The notes below the pieces were generated by a model. It was not told the origin of the DNA and ran no database searches. It saw only the letters and a program-made list of their open reading frames with translations. From positions 62,001 to 126,000 of the forward strand of contig CAZIZT010000003.1 of assembly GCA_964544085.1 (NCBI GenBank): a DNA stretch of 64,000 bases, written 5' to 3'. Positions 52,295 to 62,028 of this stretch are shown piece after piece. This stretch comes from CAZIZT01 sp964544085. GTDB lineage: Bacteria > Campylobacterota_A > Desulfurellia > Desulfurellales > Hippeaceae. Numbering within the stretch: the first letter of the stretch is position 1; the number at the start of each line of letters is the position of its first letter. The translations under genes were made by a program, and so were the position numbers.

Positions 52295-53130
52295 AGTCAA
52301 ACTCGAGCTTCTTAACCAGCTTCAACCTTATCCACGCTTTCAAACCAACGTATTTCTTCGTCATCTTCATAAGTTTACCTTTGCCCATACCCGCAATTCT
52401 CTTCATTTTACCAGCGCCCTGTACGTTTTTGGGACCTTTTTTCGATACGTTCTTTTTGGCAACAGTTACGGGTGGTTTGGCTGCGGTTTTTGTAAACCCG
52501 CTTCTCTTGCCTGGAGTTTGCATTTTTCTCATCATGCCCTTATGGGGCATTTTCTTCTTTGCTGGTATTATGAAAATCGAAAGCTTCCCTATTTTATAGC
52601 CGCTGCCAAGCATCCTGTTAGTCATTCTTAATCTTGATTTGGCAACGCTTAAAGCCTCTTCAAATAACGCATCCTGCAATTTTTTTTCTTGCTTGCGGCG
52701 AAAGGGCGTATCTGATTGCTATTGGTTTTATCATAATCTTTGGTGGTTTCTGGGAGGTGGAAATAAACTTCATAATAATGGGCAAACTATCCACCTTGGG
52801 TGTTGCAAGAACTATAAGTTCGGTTGCCATTCTTGGTTTTCCGGCAAGCGGGTAAACCTCAAATTTTGCCATCTGCAGTTTTTGGATTACGAACTGCTTG
52901 AATCGCTGTGTTAATCCGTTGATGCTTTTCAGGGCATCGCTGTGATTGTTTGCTTTTGCTATGACAATGAAGACAGCACGCATTCTATCGGCTTTAACCT
53001 TCTTTGCTATAGAGAATGATACAGATACGGTTGAATAGCGATTCAGTTGTTGTTTGTAATCTCTGTCTGCAAATGCAAGAAACGGAACAAGAACCATAAG
53101 AAGAATTAAGAGTGGTGTTTTAACTCTCAT
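52293..53130 (-). pseudogene. SIMPL-domain (DUF541) periplasmic protein, frameshifted
   Basis: Two overlapping frames together make one SIMPL-like protein of about 279 residues. The N-terminal part (53130-52660) has a Sec signal peptide ending near FLAFAD, the motif VSVSFSIAKKVKADRM, and NNHSDALKSINGLTQRF. The C-terminal part (frame ending at 52293) continues LQDALFEEALSVAKSRLRM and GYKIGKLSI, the conserved SIMPL helix and strand, then a Lys-rich stretch and a final strand. The frames join at eight A (T at 52680-52687 on the plus strand); seven A would give an intact protein. It may be a true mutation, a sequencing error or slippage-controlled expression. The ribosome site GGAGGTG precedes the ATG at 53130. 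Family function is unclear. Confidence 0.8.
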
Positions 53131-53195
53131 AAAACACCTCCATATTGATTTATTATAACAAATATAACTTTTCAAGATGAATCTAACATGAAAAA

Positions 53196-53234
53196 GGCTC
53201 AGGAGAGCAATTTTTTCTCCTGAGCCCATTTTTT
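53196..53234. terminator. Intrinsic terminator after the HAO-like gene
   Basis: Perfect 11-bp stem GGCTCAGGAGA/TCTCCTGAGCC around a 9-nt loop, with A5 on one side and CATTTTTT on the other. It separates the HAO-like gene from the SIMPL gene. Confidence 0.88.
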
Positions 53235-53238
53235 GTGT

Positions 53239-54852
53239 TTAGTTGTGGGGAACGACGGCAATAGGTGGTTCTTCTTGGAGTACTTTCTTTGGATCCTTCA
53301 ATTTTTTGAGCATTCTCATTCTATAGTTGTAAATATCCTGCATCTCTCTTATATCCTGCATTACGATGAAAACACCATGCCAGTGGGCGAAATCAGGACT
53401 ACCCATCGCAGCGCCCTGTCTCATGCGTCTGCCATCGTGATGCCACAGGTAGTAATAGAGTTTGAAGAAGGGATCACTCCATACGTCGGATTTAATGAGT
53501 TTTTTCGCCTTTAGCTCTTTGAGCATCTTGTCGGCTTGCTCAAAGTATTTATTGTAGTTGATGATCTGTGCATCGACTCTTGCAAAGAAATTGTCAATGA
53601 ATGTTGCTTCATGACAGGCTGCACATACCTTCTTCATCTGGGTCCTTGCAGCATCTGGTCCCAACGGATTGCCTGCAAGCGGATTGCCCCTCAACACTTT
53701 TTTGTTACTCCACCATGCCCAACCTGCAGTCTCATACCCTTTGCTTCTTTCATTGCTCTTTGGAGCCCAGAGATTCCACTTGAGTCTTAAGGATATATTG
53801 TGTGTGGCTTTAAGACCATTTATACCACTCATGTGGCATGTAAAGCACGTGGGTCCCACAATGGTTTTACCCGGTATCTGTTTATCCGTAGCAAAATTGT
53901 ACTCGGCTTTGTGTGTAGCAAATATGTGGCCATGGACGCTGGAGTCAAAGACCTCTATATCTGGGTGATCCGGTCCAAGGTGGCAATTTGCACACGCCGC
54001 CGGTTCTCTTGCCTCTGCGGTTGAAAAACCATGCCTTGTGTGGCACGCATTGCAGTTGCCAACTCCACCATCTGGATACAGAGAAGCTACTCCATCATTG
54101 GGCCATGTTGATGGGTCTGGCACGCCGTTTTTATTGAGTTTTATCATGGTTCCATGGCACTGTATACACGTATTGGCAACACCCAGATCCGCAAGTTCGG
54201 GGGTTTTCTGGTTAGCTGCAAATACGGGACTATCCTTCCTGATTCCGCCAGCCATCTTCTTGCCGGGAACACCGAAGGTTGGGTTGTCTCCTTTGAGCTC
54301 TTCATAGTTGAAGGCGAGTTTTGTCATAAGAAATCCATGTTTGGTGCCGTTTGGTGCCAGCCATTGAGCCGCAGCCCTTGAGTGTCCTGAGTTTAGAAAC
54401 TGATCTACCTCTTTTTTGTGGCACTTCGCACAGGTAACAGATGAGACAGCTACGGCTATACTCCAGTTTTTGCCAGAATTTTTAGCAAAAGGACACACCT
54501 TGCCCTTCAGCGCCGTTGGATAGTCTTTGGGCACTACATGACACTCCACACATCCAGCCTTGTTCTTCTTTGTAGTCGCATGTACTGAGTGTTCCCACTG
54601 AGCTACGATACCAGGATCCCTTTTCTTGTGACATTTGATGCATTGAGCGTTGGTAACACCTTCAGGATGGAAATTCTTTAGCTCCTTGTAGTAGGGATTG
54701 GTGTCGAGCTTGCTGTAGGAAAGTGCCTTTTCCGGACCATTCGTTTGATTTGCAGATGCTGCGGAGCAGATAGGTGTCAAAAGAAACAAACCAACCAGAA
54801 CAAAAAGCAAACCATCTGCAAATCCCACCAAAAGTTTCACAGGTCGTTTCAT
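53239..54852 (-). CDS. Octahaem cytochrome c, hydroxylamine oxidoreductase-like (eHAO type)
   Basis: A 537-residue periplasmic multihaem protein. A Sec signal peptide precedes residue 30. Eight CxxCH motifs begin at Cys 71, 101, 141, 229, 267, 287, 336 and 410, the number and spacing of the HAO family. Further His residues (HWHG near 500, LWHHDG near 480) can be distal ligands. The start at 54852 has GAGGAG upstream; the frame is open 20 codons further without a signal peptide. In nitrate-ammonifying Campylobacterota and Nautiliales such proteins are thought to work reductively on nitrite or hydroxylamine. It lies divergent from the nap operon, and no NrfA is seen, so nitrite reduction is the likely role. 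Confidence 0.87.
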   Translation of the reverse strand: MKRPVKLLVGFADGLLFVLVGLFLLTPICSAASANQTNGPEKALSYSKLDTNPYYKELKNFHPEGVTNAQCIKCHKKRDPGIVAQWEHSVHATTKKNKAGCVECHVVPKDYPTALKGKVCPFAKNSGKNWSIAVAVSSVTCAKCHKKEVDQFLNSGHSRAAAQWLAPNGTKHGFLMTKLAFNYEELKGDNPTFGVPGKKMAGGIRKDSPVFAANQKTPELADLGVANTCIQCHGTMIKLNKNGVPDPSTWPNDGVASLYPDGGVGNCNACHTRHGFSTAEAREPAACANCHLGPDHPDIEVFDSSVHGHIFATHKAEYNFATDKQIPGKTIVGPTCFTCHMSGINGLKATHNISLRLKWNLWAPKSNERSKGYETAGWAWWSNKKVLRGNPLAGNPLGPDAARTQMKKVCAACHEATFIDNFFARVDAQIINYNKYFEQADKMLKELKAKKLIKSDVWSDPFFKLYYYLWHHDGRRMRQGAAMGSPDFAHWHGVFIVMQDIREMQDIYNYRMRMLKKLKDPKKVLQEEPPIAVVPHN

Positions 54853-54902
54853 ACTCACTCCTCTCCTCCAGCGATTTTTGCTTTTTAAACCATTTTTTAA
54901 AG

Positions 54903-54923
54903 AAGGTAACATAAAATTACCTT
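54903..54923. repeat. Inverted repeat AAGGTAA-7 nt-TTACCTT in the HAO leader
   Basis: Perfect 7-bp arms about 50 bp before the HAO-like start codon and downstream of its promoter. It may form a leader hairpin or bind a regulator. Confidence 0.4.
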
Positions 54924-55026
54924 TTGCCTCACCCTGGTTTCTTTGTTCGCCAGTAATAGCGAAACTGTTTTAAAAGAGCGACCTTTTGAAAGCCGTGATG
55001 TTATACTCGCCATTTATTTTGAGTTT

Positions 55027-55055
55027 ATTTTATTGCTGTTTAATTCATTAGTCAA
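55027..55055 (-). promoter_or_regulatory. Promoter of the HAO-like gene
   Basis: TTGACT, 17-bp spacer, TAAAAT on the minus strand, which implies a leader of roughly 165 nt. Confidence 0.62.
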
Positions 55056-55561
55056 GCGAAAATTTGAAAAAACCGTTAAGTGAGAAAAAATGTTTATGCA
55101 TTGTGTTTTTTAGAAATTGCTGAAGTAACTAACAGAGTGGTTTTTTGAAATGGGCAACAGCTCTTTTCTAAAACGCGTGCGGGCAAAAGTATCCATTTCT
55201 GTTCAAAAAAGTTTTTTAGTGTTATTAACAAATAGTAATAATATTGTTTTAGTTTTTTTGACTTATTTGGTGTCATGCAACAATAAAGTAGCTATTACGT
55301 TTTGTACTAAATATCAAATATTTCATATATGATTTAAAATAATAATTTAGTTTGGTTTTCTCTTCGAATAACTTTTTTGGCTAAGGGGTAAGAAGAGTGT
55401 TAGTAGGTTAATTCTATTAGAAAAGGGTATTTTGAACAATGGATTAAAAGGTGCTTTGCCGTGATCTTGTTATAAAAGGTGTAAACTTGTAAATAAAAAA
55501 TGATTGTTTTTGTATCGTTGGTTTTAGCGAAAATAATTCGATAAATATTTTTTTATTATTC
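55056..55561. other. AT-rich divergent intergenic region, no gene
   Basis: This stretch between the HAO-like and napA promoters is clearly more AT-rich than its neighbours. Two short frames of 60 codons occur on opposite strands but have no ribosome site and no protein-like composition. I see no clear FNR-type TTGAT-N4-ATCAA box. Its length suggests regulator binding upstream of nap. Confidence 0.6.
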
Positions 55562-55590
55562 TTGACATCTTTAATTTAGCTGAATAGAAT
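55562..55590 (+). promoter_or_regulatory. Sigma70 promoter of the nap operon
   Basis: TTGACA, 17-bp spacer, TAGAAT, about 90 bp before the napA ATG. Confidence 0.72.
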
Positions 55591-55680
55591 GAAGAAAATT
55601 AATTCGGTTAACAGGGATTATTGGTAACATTAAATTATCATTGGTTGTTCACGTTGTTAATTTTCATGAGGGGGTTTTCC

Positions 55681-58509
55681 ATGAAACGTAGAGATTTTTT
55701 GAAAACAGCTGTGGCCGTAGCTGCTGCATCTGCTGCTGGCGTTAGTGTGCCTGAGCAACTCAAAGCACAGGCTCAAAACGCCGAAGCTGATTGGCAGTGG
55801 GACAAGGCAGTTTGCAGGTTTTGCGGAACGGGTTGTGGAATTATGCTTGCCACAAAGGATAACCGTGTAGTGGCAGTTAAGGGCGATCCGCTGTGTCCGG
55901 TGAACAAGGGTATTAACTGCATCAAGGGTTATTTCAACGCAAAGATTATGTATGGTGCTGACAGGCTGACGCAGCCGCTCCTCAGAATGAACGACAAAGG
56001 TGAATTTGATAAGCATGGCAAATTTAGGCCCGTTAGCTGGAAACGCGCCTTTGATGAGATGGAGCGTCAATTCAAAAAGTACTACAACAAATACGGTCCT
56101 ACCAGTGTAGCTGTCTTTGGCTCCGGGCAGTATACCATCGAAGAGGGTTACGCAGCGCTGAAGCTGGTAAAGGGCGGCTGGAGGAGCAACAATATTGATC
56201 CTAACGCCAGACACTGCATGGCCAGTGCTGTTGTCGGTTTTTACCAGACGTTCGGCATAGATGAGCCGGCCGGTTGCTACGACGATATTGAGTTGACCGA
56301 TACTGTAATCACCTGGGGTGCAAACATGGCTGAGATGCACCCTATTCTCTGGTCCAGGGTTTCGGACGCGCGACTGAAAAATCCTGACAGATATAGGGTT
56401 GTGAACCTTTCAACGTACCGTAATAGGTGCTCAAACCTGGCTGATATGGAGATCATCTTTAGGCCCATGACAGACCTTGCGATCATGAACTATATCGGCA
56501 GGGAAATCATTAAAAGGAACGCTATAAACTGGGATTTCGTAAAGAAGTACACGATATTTGCCACTGGTACGGTTGATACCGGCTACGGAATGAGAGAACC
56601 TTCTGTTGCTAAGTCACTTGGTTACTCGGACAAAGAGATGCAGACCATCAGAAAGCAGGCGGAGAAGATAGTGACCGACGAAGAAGCGGTATCCCTGAGC
56701 GCTATAGGTAAGTGGAAGGCGGGAGAGATGATGAAGATGAAACATAGAAAAGGGAAAGCACCGTTCTTCCACTGGCAGATAACGTTTGAAGAGTTTAAAA
56801 AGGCTGTAGAACCGTACACACTTGATTATGTAGCCCGCGTTGCAAAGGGTGATCCCGACGAATCGCTGGAAAGCTTCAAAGCTAAGCTGAAAAAACTTGC
56901 TGACTTCTACTGTGATCCCAACAGAAAGATTGTTTCTTTCTGGACTATGGGCTTCAATCAGCATGTAAGGGGAAGCTGGATAAACGAGATCGTTTACATG
57001 GTACATTTGCTTCTTGGTAAACAGTCTCAGCCTGGTAACGGTGCATTCTCTCTGACAGGTCAGCCAAGCGCTTGCGGTACAGCAAGGGAGGTTGGAACCT
57101 TTGCTCACAGATTGCCTGCGGATTTACTGGTGGCAAACCCAAAACATAGAAGAATAACAGAGAAACTCTGGAAGATACCGGAGGGCACAATAAACCCCGT
57201 TGTTGGATACAACTTTGTTGAGATTATGCGGCGCCTCGAATCTGGAGATGTTAAATGGGCATGGGTACAGGTATGCAACCCGTGGCAGGACACTGCAAAT
57301 GCAAATCACTGGATTAAGGCAGCACGAACAATGGATAATTTCATTATAGTTAATGATTCTTACCCGGGCGTTTCAGCAAGGGTTGCCGATCTGGTGTTAC
57401 CGGTTGCCATGATATATGAGAAATGGGGAGCATACGGTAACTCAGAGAGGAGAACCCAGCACTGGAGACAACAGGTTGTGGCGCCTGGTGAAGCTATGAC
57501 TGACGTGTGGACGATTGTTGAGTTCTCCAAGAGATTCAAATTAAAAGAGGTATGGAAGGAATGGAAATTGCCCAACGGCAAGGTATTGCCCAGCGTGTTG
57601 GATAAAGCTAAACAGATGGGATACTCCCCGGATGATACGCTGTTTGATGTGCTTTTTAACAGAGAAGAGTACAAAAAGAATTTCCCATGGCCCGATCCCA
57701 TTGCAAAGAATCCGCAAACCGGCAGGATGCATCCAAATACGGAAGCTGAGGGTGACTTTAGAAATGTAGTGGGCAGCGATGGTAAGGTTTTCAAGGGTTA
57801 CGGATTCTTCATACATAAAGCGTTGTGGGAGGAGTATCGAAAGTTCGGTATTGGCCGTGGCCACGATCTTGCTGATTTTGATACATATCAAAAGGTTAGG
57901 GGTCTCAGATGGCCTGTTGTGAACGGAAAAGAAACAAAGTGGCGCTTTAATGTGGACTATGATCCTTATGCAAGAAAATTTGCAAAGCCCGGGGATAAAT
58001 TCGCGTTCTATGGACCGTTGCTAAAGACTATCAAACGTGGCGACCTTAAAGGACCGATCGCTAAACTTGGAAAAATACATCTTGCAAACAAGGCAAAGAT
58101 ATTCTTCAGACCGTTTATGGTCCACCCGGAGGATCCAAGGTATGACAAGCAGGGATACAAATTCTGGTTATGTACTGGCAGGGTCCTTGAGCACTGGCAC
58201 AGCGGTACGATGACCATGAGGGTACCAGAGCTGTATAGAGCAATGCCTGAGGCACTCTGCTACATGAATCCGCAGGATGCAAAGGCACTTGGCCTGAAAC
58301 GCTATGATCTTGTAGTCATCGAATCCAGGCGAGGAAAGGTGAAAGTCAGAATTGAAACAAGGGGCAGAAACAAACCACCTCGCGGTCTGGTGTTTGTGCC
58401 ATGGTTTGATGAGAGGGTGCTTATCAACAAGGTGACACTGGATGCAAGGTGTCCTTTGAGCAAACAGACCGATTATAAGAAATGTGCCGTTAAGATTTAT
58501 AAGGCGTGA
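55681..58509 (+). CDS. napA: Periplasmic nitrate reductase catalytic subunit
   Basis: A 942-residue molybdopterin enzyme that reduces nitrate to nitrite. The N-terminus MKRRDFLKTA is a twin-arginine signal. The [4Fe-4S] ligands are Cys45, 48, 52 and 80 (CRFCGTGC...NC), and Cys178 in NARHCMASAV is the expected Mo ligand. The length and the inserts of about 100 residues match the long NapA of Campylobacterota. ATG at 55681 follows AGGGGG; a frame 20 codons longer lacks the signal. It heads the operon napAGHBFLD, in which electrons arrive through NapGH and NapB. Confidence 0.96.
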   Translation: MKRRDFLKTAVAVAAASAAGVSVPEQLKAQAQNAEADWQWDKAVCRFCGTGCGIMLATKDNRVVAVKGDPLCPVNKGINCIKGYFNAKIMYGADRLTQPLLRMNDKGEFDKHGKFRPVSWKRAFDEMERQFKKYYNKYGPTSVAVFGSGQYTIEEGYAALKLVKGGWRSNNIDPNARHCMASAVVGFYQTFGIDEPAGCYDDIELTDTVITWGANMAEMHPILWSRVSDARLKNPDRYRVVNLSTYRNRCSNLADMEIIFRPMTDLAIMNYIGREIIKRNAINWDFVKKYTIFATGTVDTGYGMREPSVAKSLGYSDKEMQTIRKQAEKIVTDEEAVSLSAIGKWKAGEMMKMKHRKGKAPFFHWQITFEEFKKAVEPYTLDYVARVAKGDPDESLESFKAKLKKLADFYCDPNRKIVSFWTMGFNQHVRGSWINEIVYMVHLLLGKQSQPGNGAFSLTGQPSACGTAREVGTFAHRLPADLLVANPKHRRITEKLWKIPEGTINPVVGYNFVEIMRRLESGDVKWAWVQVCNPWQDTANANHWIKAARTMDNFIIVNDSYPGVSARVADLVLPVAMIYEKWGAYGNSERRTQHWRQQVVAPGEAMTDVWTIVEFSKRFKLKEVWKEWKLPNGKVLPSVLDKAKQMGYSPDDTLFDVLFNREEYKKNFPWPDPIAKNPQTGRMHPNTEAEGDFRNVVGSDGKVFKGYGFFIHKALWEEYRKFGIGRGHDLADFDTYQKVRGLRWPVVNGKETKWRFNVDYDPYARKFAKPGDKFAFYGPLLKTIKRGDLKGPIAKLGKIHLANKAKIFFRPFMVHPEDPRYDKQGYKFWLCTGRVLEHWHSGTMTMRVPELYRAMPEALCYMNPQDAKALGLKRYDLVVIESRRGKVKVRIETRGRNKPPRGLVFVPWFDERVLINKVTLDARCPLSKQTDYKKCAVKIYKA

Positions 58510-58515
58510 GGTACC

Positions 58516-59328
58516 ATGGAAAGAAGAAAATTCCTGACGGTAATGGCTCAGGCTTTTGCAGCATCTGTCGCAGGCTCCACACTGATAGCGGGTTTCGTTG
58601 AGGAGAATAAAAGCAAACCCTTAACACTGCGGCCTCCCGGTGCACTTAAAGAAGATGAATTCATAAAAACATGCATCCGATGTGGCTTATGTGTGGAAGC
58701 ATGTAAGAACAGAAGCAATCCATTTGTTGAAGACGGTAAGCAGATAATAACACTCAAACTGGGTGCCCCTGGGGATGATGTACCTATGGGAACACCCTAT
58801 TTTGTAGCCCGTACCGGTCCATGTTTTATGTGCGATGACATACCCTGCATGAAGGCGTGTCCTACTGGAGCCCTGAGTGAAGATAGGTGCAAGAACGATA
58901 AAGGAAAAGTGGCAATAGATTATGCAAAGATGGGTATAGCCGTAATTGATCCGAACAATTGCATAGCCTTCTGGGGCCTGCAGTGTGCAGCCTGTTACAG
59001 GGCTTGTCCTGAGATAGATAAGGCAATTACGATTGAATGGCGCCAGAATGTAAGGACTGGTAAGCATGCCTACAGGATACCGGTTGTTCATGGGGATTAC
59101 TGCACTGGTTGTGGTATGTGCGAACATGCTTGTGTTGTGGAAAAATCAGCCATTAAGGTATTTCCGCGCGATGTGGCAATGGGCAAGGTTGGCAATAGGT
59201 ATGTAAAAGGATGGAGCAAGAAGGATCAGATGCGCGTTAAGAATGCTTCCACAAACACCACCACAAAAACACGCAGGAGTAGAATGAGTCCGATTCAGAA
59301 TCTGAATCAAGGGGTGCCCTATGAGTAG
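58516..59328 (+). CDS. napG: Ferredoxin-type quinol dehydrogenase subunit
   Basis: A 270-residue periplasmic ferredoxin. A twin-arginine signal (RRKFL) starts the protein. Four Cys clusters bind [4Fe-4S] groups: CIRCGLCVEACK near residue 53, CFMCDDIPCMKACP near 100, CAACYRACP near 157 and CTGCGMCEHACV near 195. With NapH it forms the quinol-oxidising complex that replaces NapC in this operon type. The C-terminal 35 residues are basic and Ser/Thr-rich, with no known role. It overlaps napH by 8 nt. Confidence 0.95.
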   Translation: MERRKFLTVMAQAFAASVAGSTLIAGFVEENKSKPLTLRPPGALKEDEFIKTCIRCGLCVEACKNRSNPFVEDGKQIITLKLGAPGDDVPMGTPYFVARTGPCFMCDDIPCMKACPTGALSEDRCKNDKGKVAIDYAKMGIAVIDPNNCIAFWGLQCAACYRACPEIDKAITIEWRQNVRTGKHAYRIPVVHGDYCTGCGMCEHACVVEKSAIKVFPRDVAMGKVGNRYVKGWSKKDQMRVKNASTNTTTKTRRSRMSPIQNLNQGVPYE

Positions 59329-60133
59329 CCTGAAAAGGTACAGATTCCTGATATTGAGGCGGGTTGTTCAGCTCGGGGTGCTCCTGCTGTTTTTCGGTGC
59401 TAATGCTTACGGATGGAAGGTGCTTGTGGGCAATTTGAGTGCATCGAAGCTGTTCGATGTGATACCGCTTGCAGATCCTTACGCTGTTTTGCAGATGCTC
59501 TGTGCTGGCGCTGCCATCAGTAGCGACCTTGTTCTTGGTGCGGTAATTGTCACTCTATTTTATGCCATCATAGGTGGGCGTGCCTTCTGTAGCTGGGTAT
59601 GTCCTGTTAACCTTATAACAGATCTTGCGGGCTGGTTGCGACGCAAATTGAAAATAGATGTTGAGGGTAAACGAGTTTATGTTTCAAGACGATTCAGATA
59701 CTGGTTTGCCGCCTCGATGCTTGTTCTGTCTGTGATCACAGGTGTTGCGGCTTTCGAATTTATAAGCCCCATTGGAGTGTTAACAAGGGGAATTGTGTTT
59801 TCTATCGGTTTTGGATGGACCCTTATTCTTGCTATTTTCCTGTTTGATCTGTTTGTACTGAAGAACGGTTGGTGTGGCCATATCTGTCCATTGGGTGGTG
59901 TATATTCGTTGATAGGTGCATTCAACCTGGTGCGGGTAAGGCACACCAAGGATAGGTGCACCCTTTGTGGAGAATGCTTCACTGTTTGTCCTGAAAGGGA
60001 GGTTCTGGACGGTCTTATTAACAAAAAGGATGGTTACGTTAAGGGCATCGCTTGTACAAATTGTGGAAGGTGTGTAGAGGTATGTGAAGATGGTGCCCTT
60101 AGGTTTGATGTAAGAAAAAATATAAGGAGTTAA
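59321..60133 (+). CDS. napH: Membrane quinol dehydrogenase subunit
   Basis: A 270-residue integral membrane protein with four helices. Cytoplasmic CxxxCP motifs CSWVCPVN near residue 91 and CGHICPLG near 187 are typical of NapH/NosR-type proteins. Two further ferredoxin clusters, CTLCGECFTVCP near 213 and CTNCGRCVEVCE near 247, lie at the C-terminus. It oxidises menaquinol and passes electrons to NapG. Its stop is 2 bp from the napB start. Confidence 0.95.
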   Translation: MSSLKRYRFLILRRVVQLGVLLLFFGANAYGWKVLVGNLSASKLFDVIPLADPYAVLQMLCAGAAISSDLVLGAVIVTLFYAIIGGRAFCSWVCPVNLITDLAGWLRRKLKIDVEGKRVYVSRRFRYWFAASMLVLSVITGVAAFEFISPIGVLTRGIVFSIGFGWTLILAIFLFDLFVLKNGWCGHICPLGGVYSLIGAFNLVRVRHTKDRCTLCGECFTVCPEREVLDGLINKKDGYVKGIACTNCGRCVEVCEDGALRFDVRKNIRS

Positions 60134-60135
60134 TT

Positions 60136-60585
60136 ATGAAAAGGTTGCTGATTTGCGCTGTTCTGCTGGGTTTTACCCTTGCTGGCTGTAACCAGATGGC
60201 GACCAATGTGAAGGAAAAACCGGTAAAGCTTACCGGCATTAGGAAGGCTCCACTGACAAAGGATATGAACACCCTTCCCGTTGTTAGGTACACAGAACCA
60301 CCACCGGTGCCGGGAAAGGTTAAACCGCTGAAGAGGGCGTTTGTCACGGCTCCGCCGCAAATACCGCACTCTATAGCGGGTCTTGTGCCAATAACGCTGC
60401 ATAACAACGCCTGTCTGGGGTGTCATCTACCACAGAATGCTAAGGCTATGAATGTTATTCCGGTTTCTCCGGATCACTTGAATGGCAATAGAATAAAGGG
60501 AGCAAGGTACAACTGCACTCAGTGCCATGTGCCGCAGGCGAAGGTCAATCCGCTTGTGGAGAACAAATTTGAATCACTCAGATGA
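60136..60585 (+). CDS. napB: Dihaem cytochrome c subunit, predicted lipoprotein
   Basis: A 149-residue electron-transfer subunit of NapA. Two haem motifs are NACLGCH near residue 94 and NCTQCH near 127, with GITL-type HN residues between. The N-terminus ends in the lipobox LAGC (Cys18), so the protein is probably lipid-anchored, whereas the classical NapB is soluble. Proline-rich linkers (EPPPVPGK) are normal in NapB. It overlaps napF by 4 nt. Confidence 0.93.
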   Translation: MKRLLICAVLLGFTLAGCNQMATNVKEKPVKLTGIRKAPLTKDMNTLPVVRYTEPPPVPGKVKPLKRAFVTAPPQIPHSIAGLVPITLHNNACLGCHLPQNAKAMNVIPVSPDHLNGNRIKGARYNCTQCHVPQAKVNPLVENKFESLR

Positions 60586-61058
60586 GATACAATAGAAGGG
60601 AGTTTTTCAGAAGGCTTTTTAAGCCTTCTGCTTCCCTTCACGGTATATACCCGCCCTATTATGGGTCGGTTGATGATTTTAAGAAATGTGCTGGTTGCGT
60701 CGATAAAAGGTGCATAGATGCGTGTCCAGAGGGTGTGTTGAAGATTGAAAATAACAGATGCGTTGTAGATTTTGCCTTTGGCTGCTGCACCTTTTGCGGT
60801 GAATGCGCTCTTGCATGTGGAGATGTACTTAATAAAAATGAGGCGAGGGATTCTCTGAATGCGAGATTTTGGATTGACGAAAAGGTTTGTCTTGCGCACA
60901 ATGGGACAATGTGTTATTCGTGTCAGGATATCTGCGAATATGGAGCAATAGAGTTCACAGATGCTACCTGGAGACCAATTATAAAAGAGGAATGCGTATC
61001 TTGCGGTTGCTGCCTGGGTGTATGTCCTGTTGGGGCTGTGAAGTACACGGTTTACTGA
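60582..61058 (+). CDS. napF: Ferredoxin-type accessory protein
   Basis: A 158-residue cytoplasmic iron-sulphur protein with four Cys clusters: CAGCVDKRCIDACP near residue 28, CTFCGECALACG near 68, CYSCQDICE near 107 and CVSCGCCLGVCP near 138. NapF helps to insert iron-sulphur and molybdenum cofactors into NapA before export. The RR pair near the N-terminus (NRREFFRRLF) is a family feature and not an export signal. ATGA overlap with napB. Confidence 0.93.
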   Translation: MRYNRREFFRRLFKPSASLHGIYPPYYGSVDDFKKCAGCVDKRCIDACPEGVLKIENNRCVVDFAFGCCTFCGECALACGDVLNKNEARDSLNARFWIDEKVCLAHNGTMCYSCQDICEYGAIEFTDATWRPIIKEECVSCGCCLGVCPVGAVKYTVY

Positions 61059-61069
61059 GGTGATTTGAT

Positions 61070-62017
61070 ATGAGGATTGTGTTGGCGTTACTGAGTATAC
61101 TTCTCGTTGTCGGTAACGTGCAGGCTTTTCAGTTGAAGTTGGTTCACAAATACAGATATTCGAGTTACGTATCCAAGGTTGCTCTTGGTAGAGGTTATCT
61201 TGCCGTAGGATTTGAAAATGGTACTGTCCAGATAAGGGATTTCGAGACCAACAAGCTTCTCTATACCATTAAGCTACCTTTTATACATGATTTTATGGGT
61301 GATAAGATGGCCATGCCTATCTACTCCCTGGACATTTTTGGGGATAAACTCCTAATGCTGACACAAGGAGAGAATCAGAGCAGGCTTCTGTATCTGTTTG
61401 ATCTGAAGAGTCATACTTTGGAGAGGGTGTATCACACGAAGCAGACCATAATGAGGGCGCGTTTTCTTTCAGCTGTCAGGGTTTTGTTCGTTACTCTGGC
61501 AGATGAGGTAATGTACTTCGATCTCAAACAAAAAAGGATAACCTTTAAAAAACAGATAGGAAACTATGTGTTTTCCGCCTTTTCGCTGAATGGAACGCGT
61601 AATTTGCTTGGGCTTGGTGATGAAAGTGGTGTTGTTAAGGTGTTTGATCTTGGCAAAAAGAAGCTTGTGGCTAAGGTTTCAGGCGTCAATAAAGACAAAA
61701 CACTTGCTGTAAGTTTTTGGAAGGATATGGTGCTGAACGCATCGGTGGATGAAAAGGTTGCTGTTTACAACTACAGAACAGGGAGAGTGATTGCATCTGT
61801 GGATACCAAGTTTCTTCCGTACGCTGCTGCCTTGAAGGGAAATTTTGCCGTGTATCAGGTGGACGAAAAGGATGATCTTGCCGTTTTTAACATCAATGAT
61901 CTAAGCCAGACGCAACTATTGAAGGGGCATACCATGCCACTGATAGGCATGCGTTTTTACAAAAACTATCTTGTCAGCTACTCGCCGGCTGAGATTATTG
62001 TTTGGGCGGAAAAATAG
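61070..62017 (+). CDS. napL: WD40-type beta-propeller protein of the nap operon
   Basis: A 315-residue periplasmic protein. A Sec signal peptide ends near VQAF (residue 19). The rest forms degenerate WD40-like repeats, such as GTVQIRDFETNKLL, GVVKVFDLGKKKL and EKVAVYNYRTGRVI, that predict a seven-bladed propeller. NapL occurs only in the Campylobacterota-type nap operon, and in Wolinella it is not essential for nitrate reduction. It may assist maturation. It lies 11 bp after napF. Confidence 0.88.
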   Translation: MRIVLALLSILLVVGNVQAFQLKLVHKYRYSSYVSKVALGRGYLAVGFENGTVQIRDFETNKLLYTIKLPFIHDFMGDKMAMPIYSLDIFGDKLLMLTQGENQSRLLYLFDLKSHTLERVYHTKQTIMRARFLSAVRVLFVTLADEVMYFDLKQKRITFKKQIGNYVFSAFSLNGTRNLLGLGDESGVVKVFDLGKKKLVAKVSGVNKDKTLAVSFWKDMVLNASVDEKVAVYNYRTGRVIASVDTKFLPYAAALKGNFAVYQVDEKDDLAVFNINDLSQTQLLKGHTMPLIGMRFYKNYLVSYSPAEIIVWAEK

Positions 62018-62028
62018 GGTGGTGAGTT

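Noticed and set aside
55094..55332. Two opposed 60-codon frames between the HAO-like gene and napA
   Set aside because: AT-rich, overlapping each other, without ribosome sites; they appear to be chance frames.
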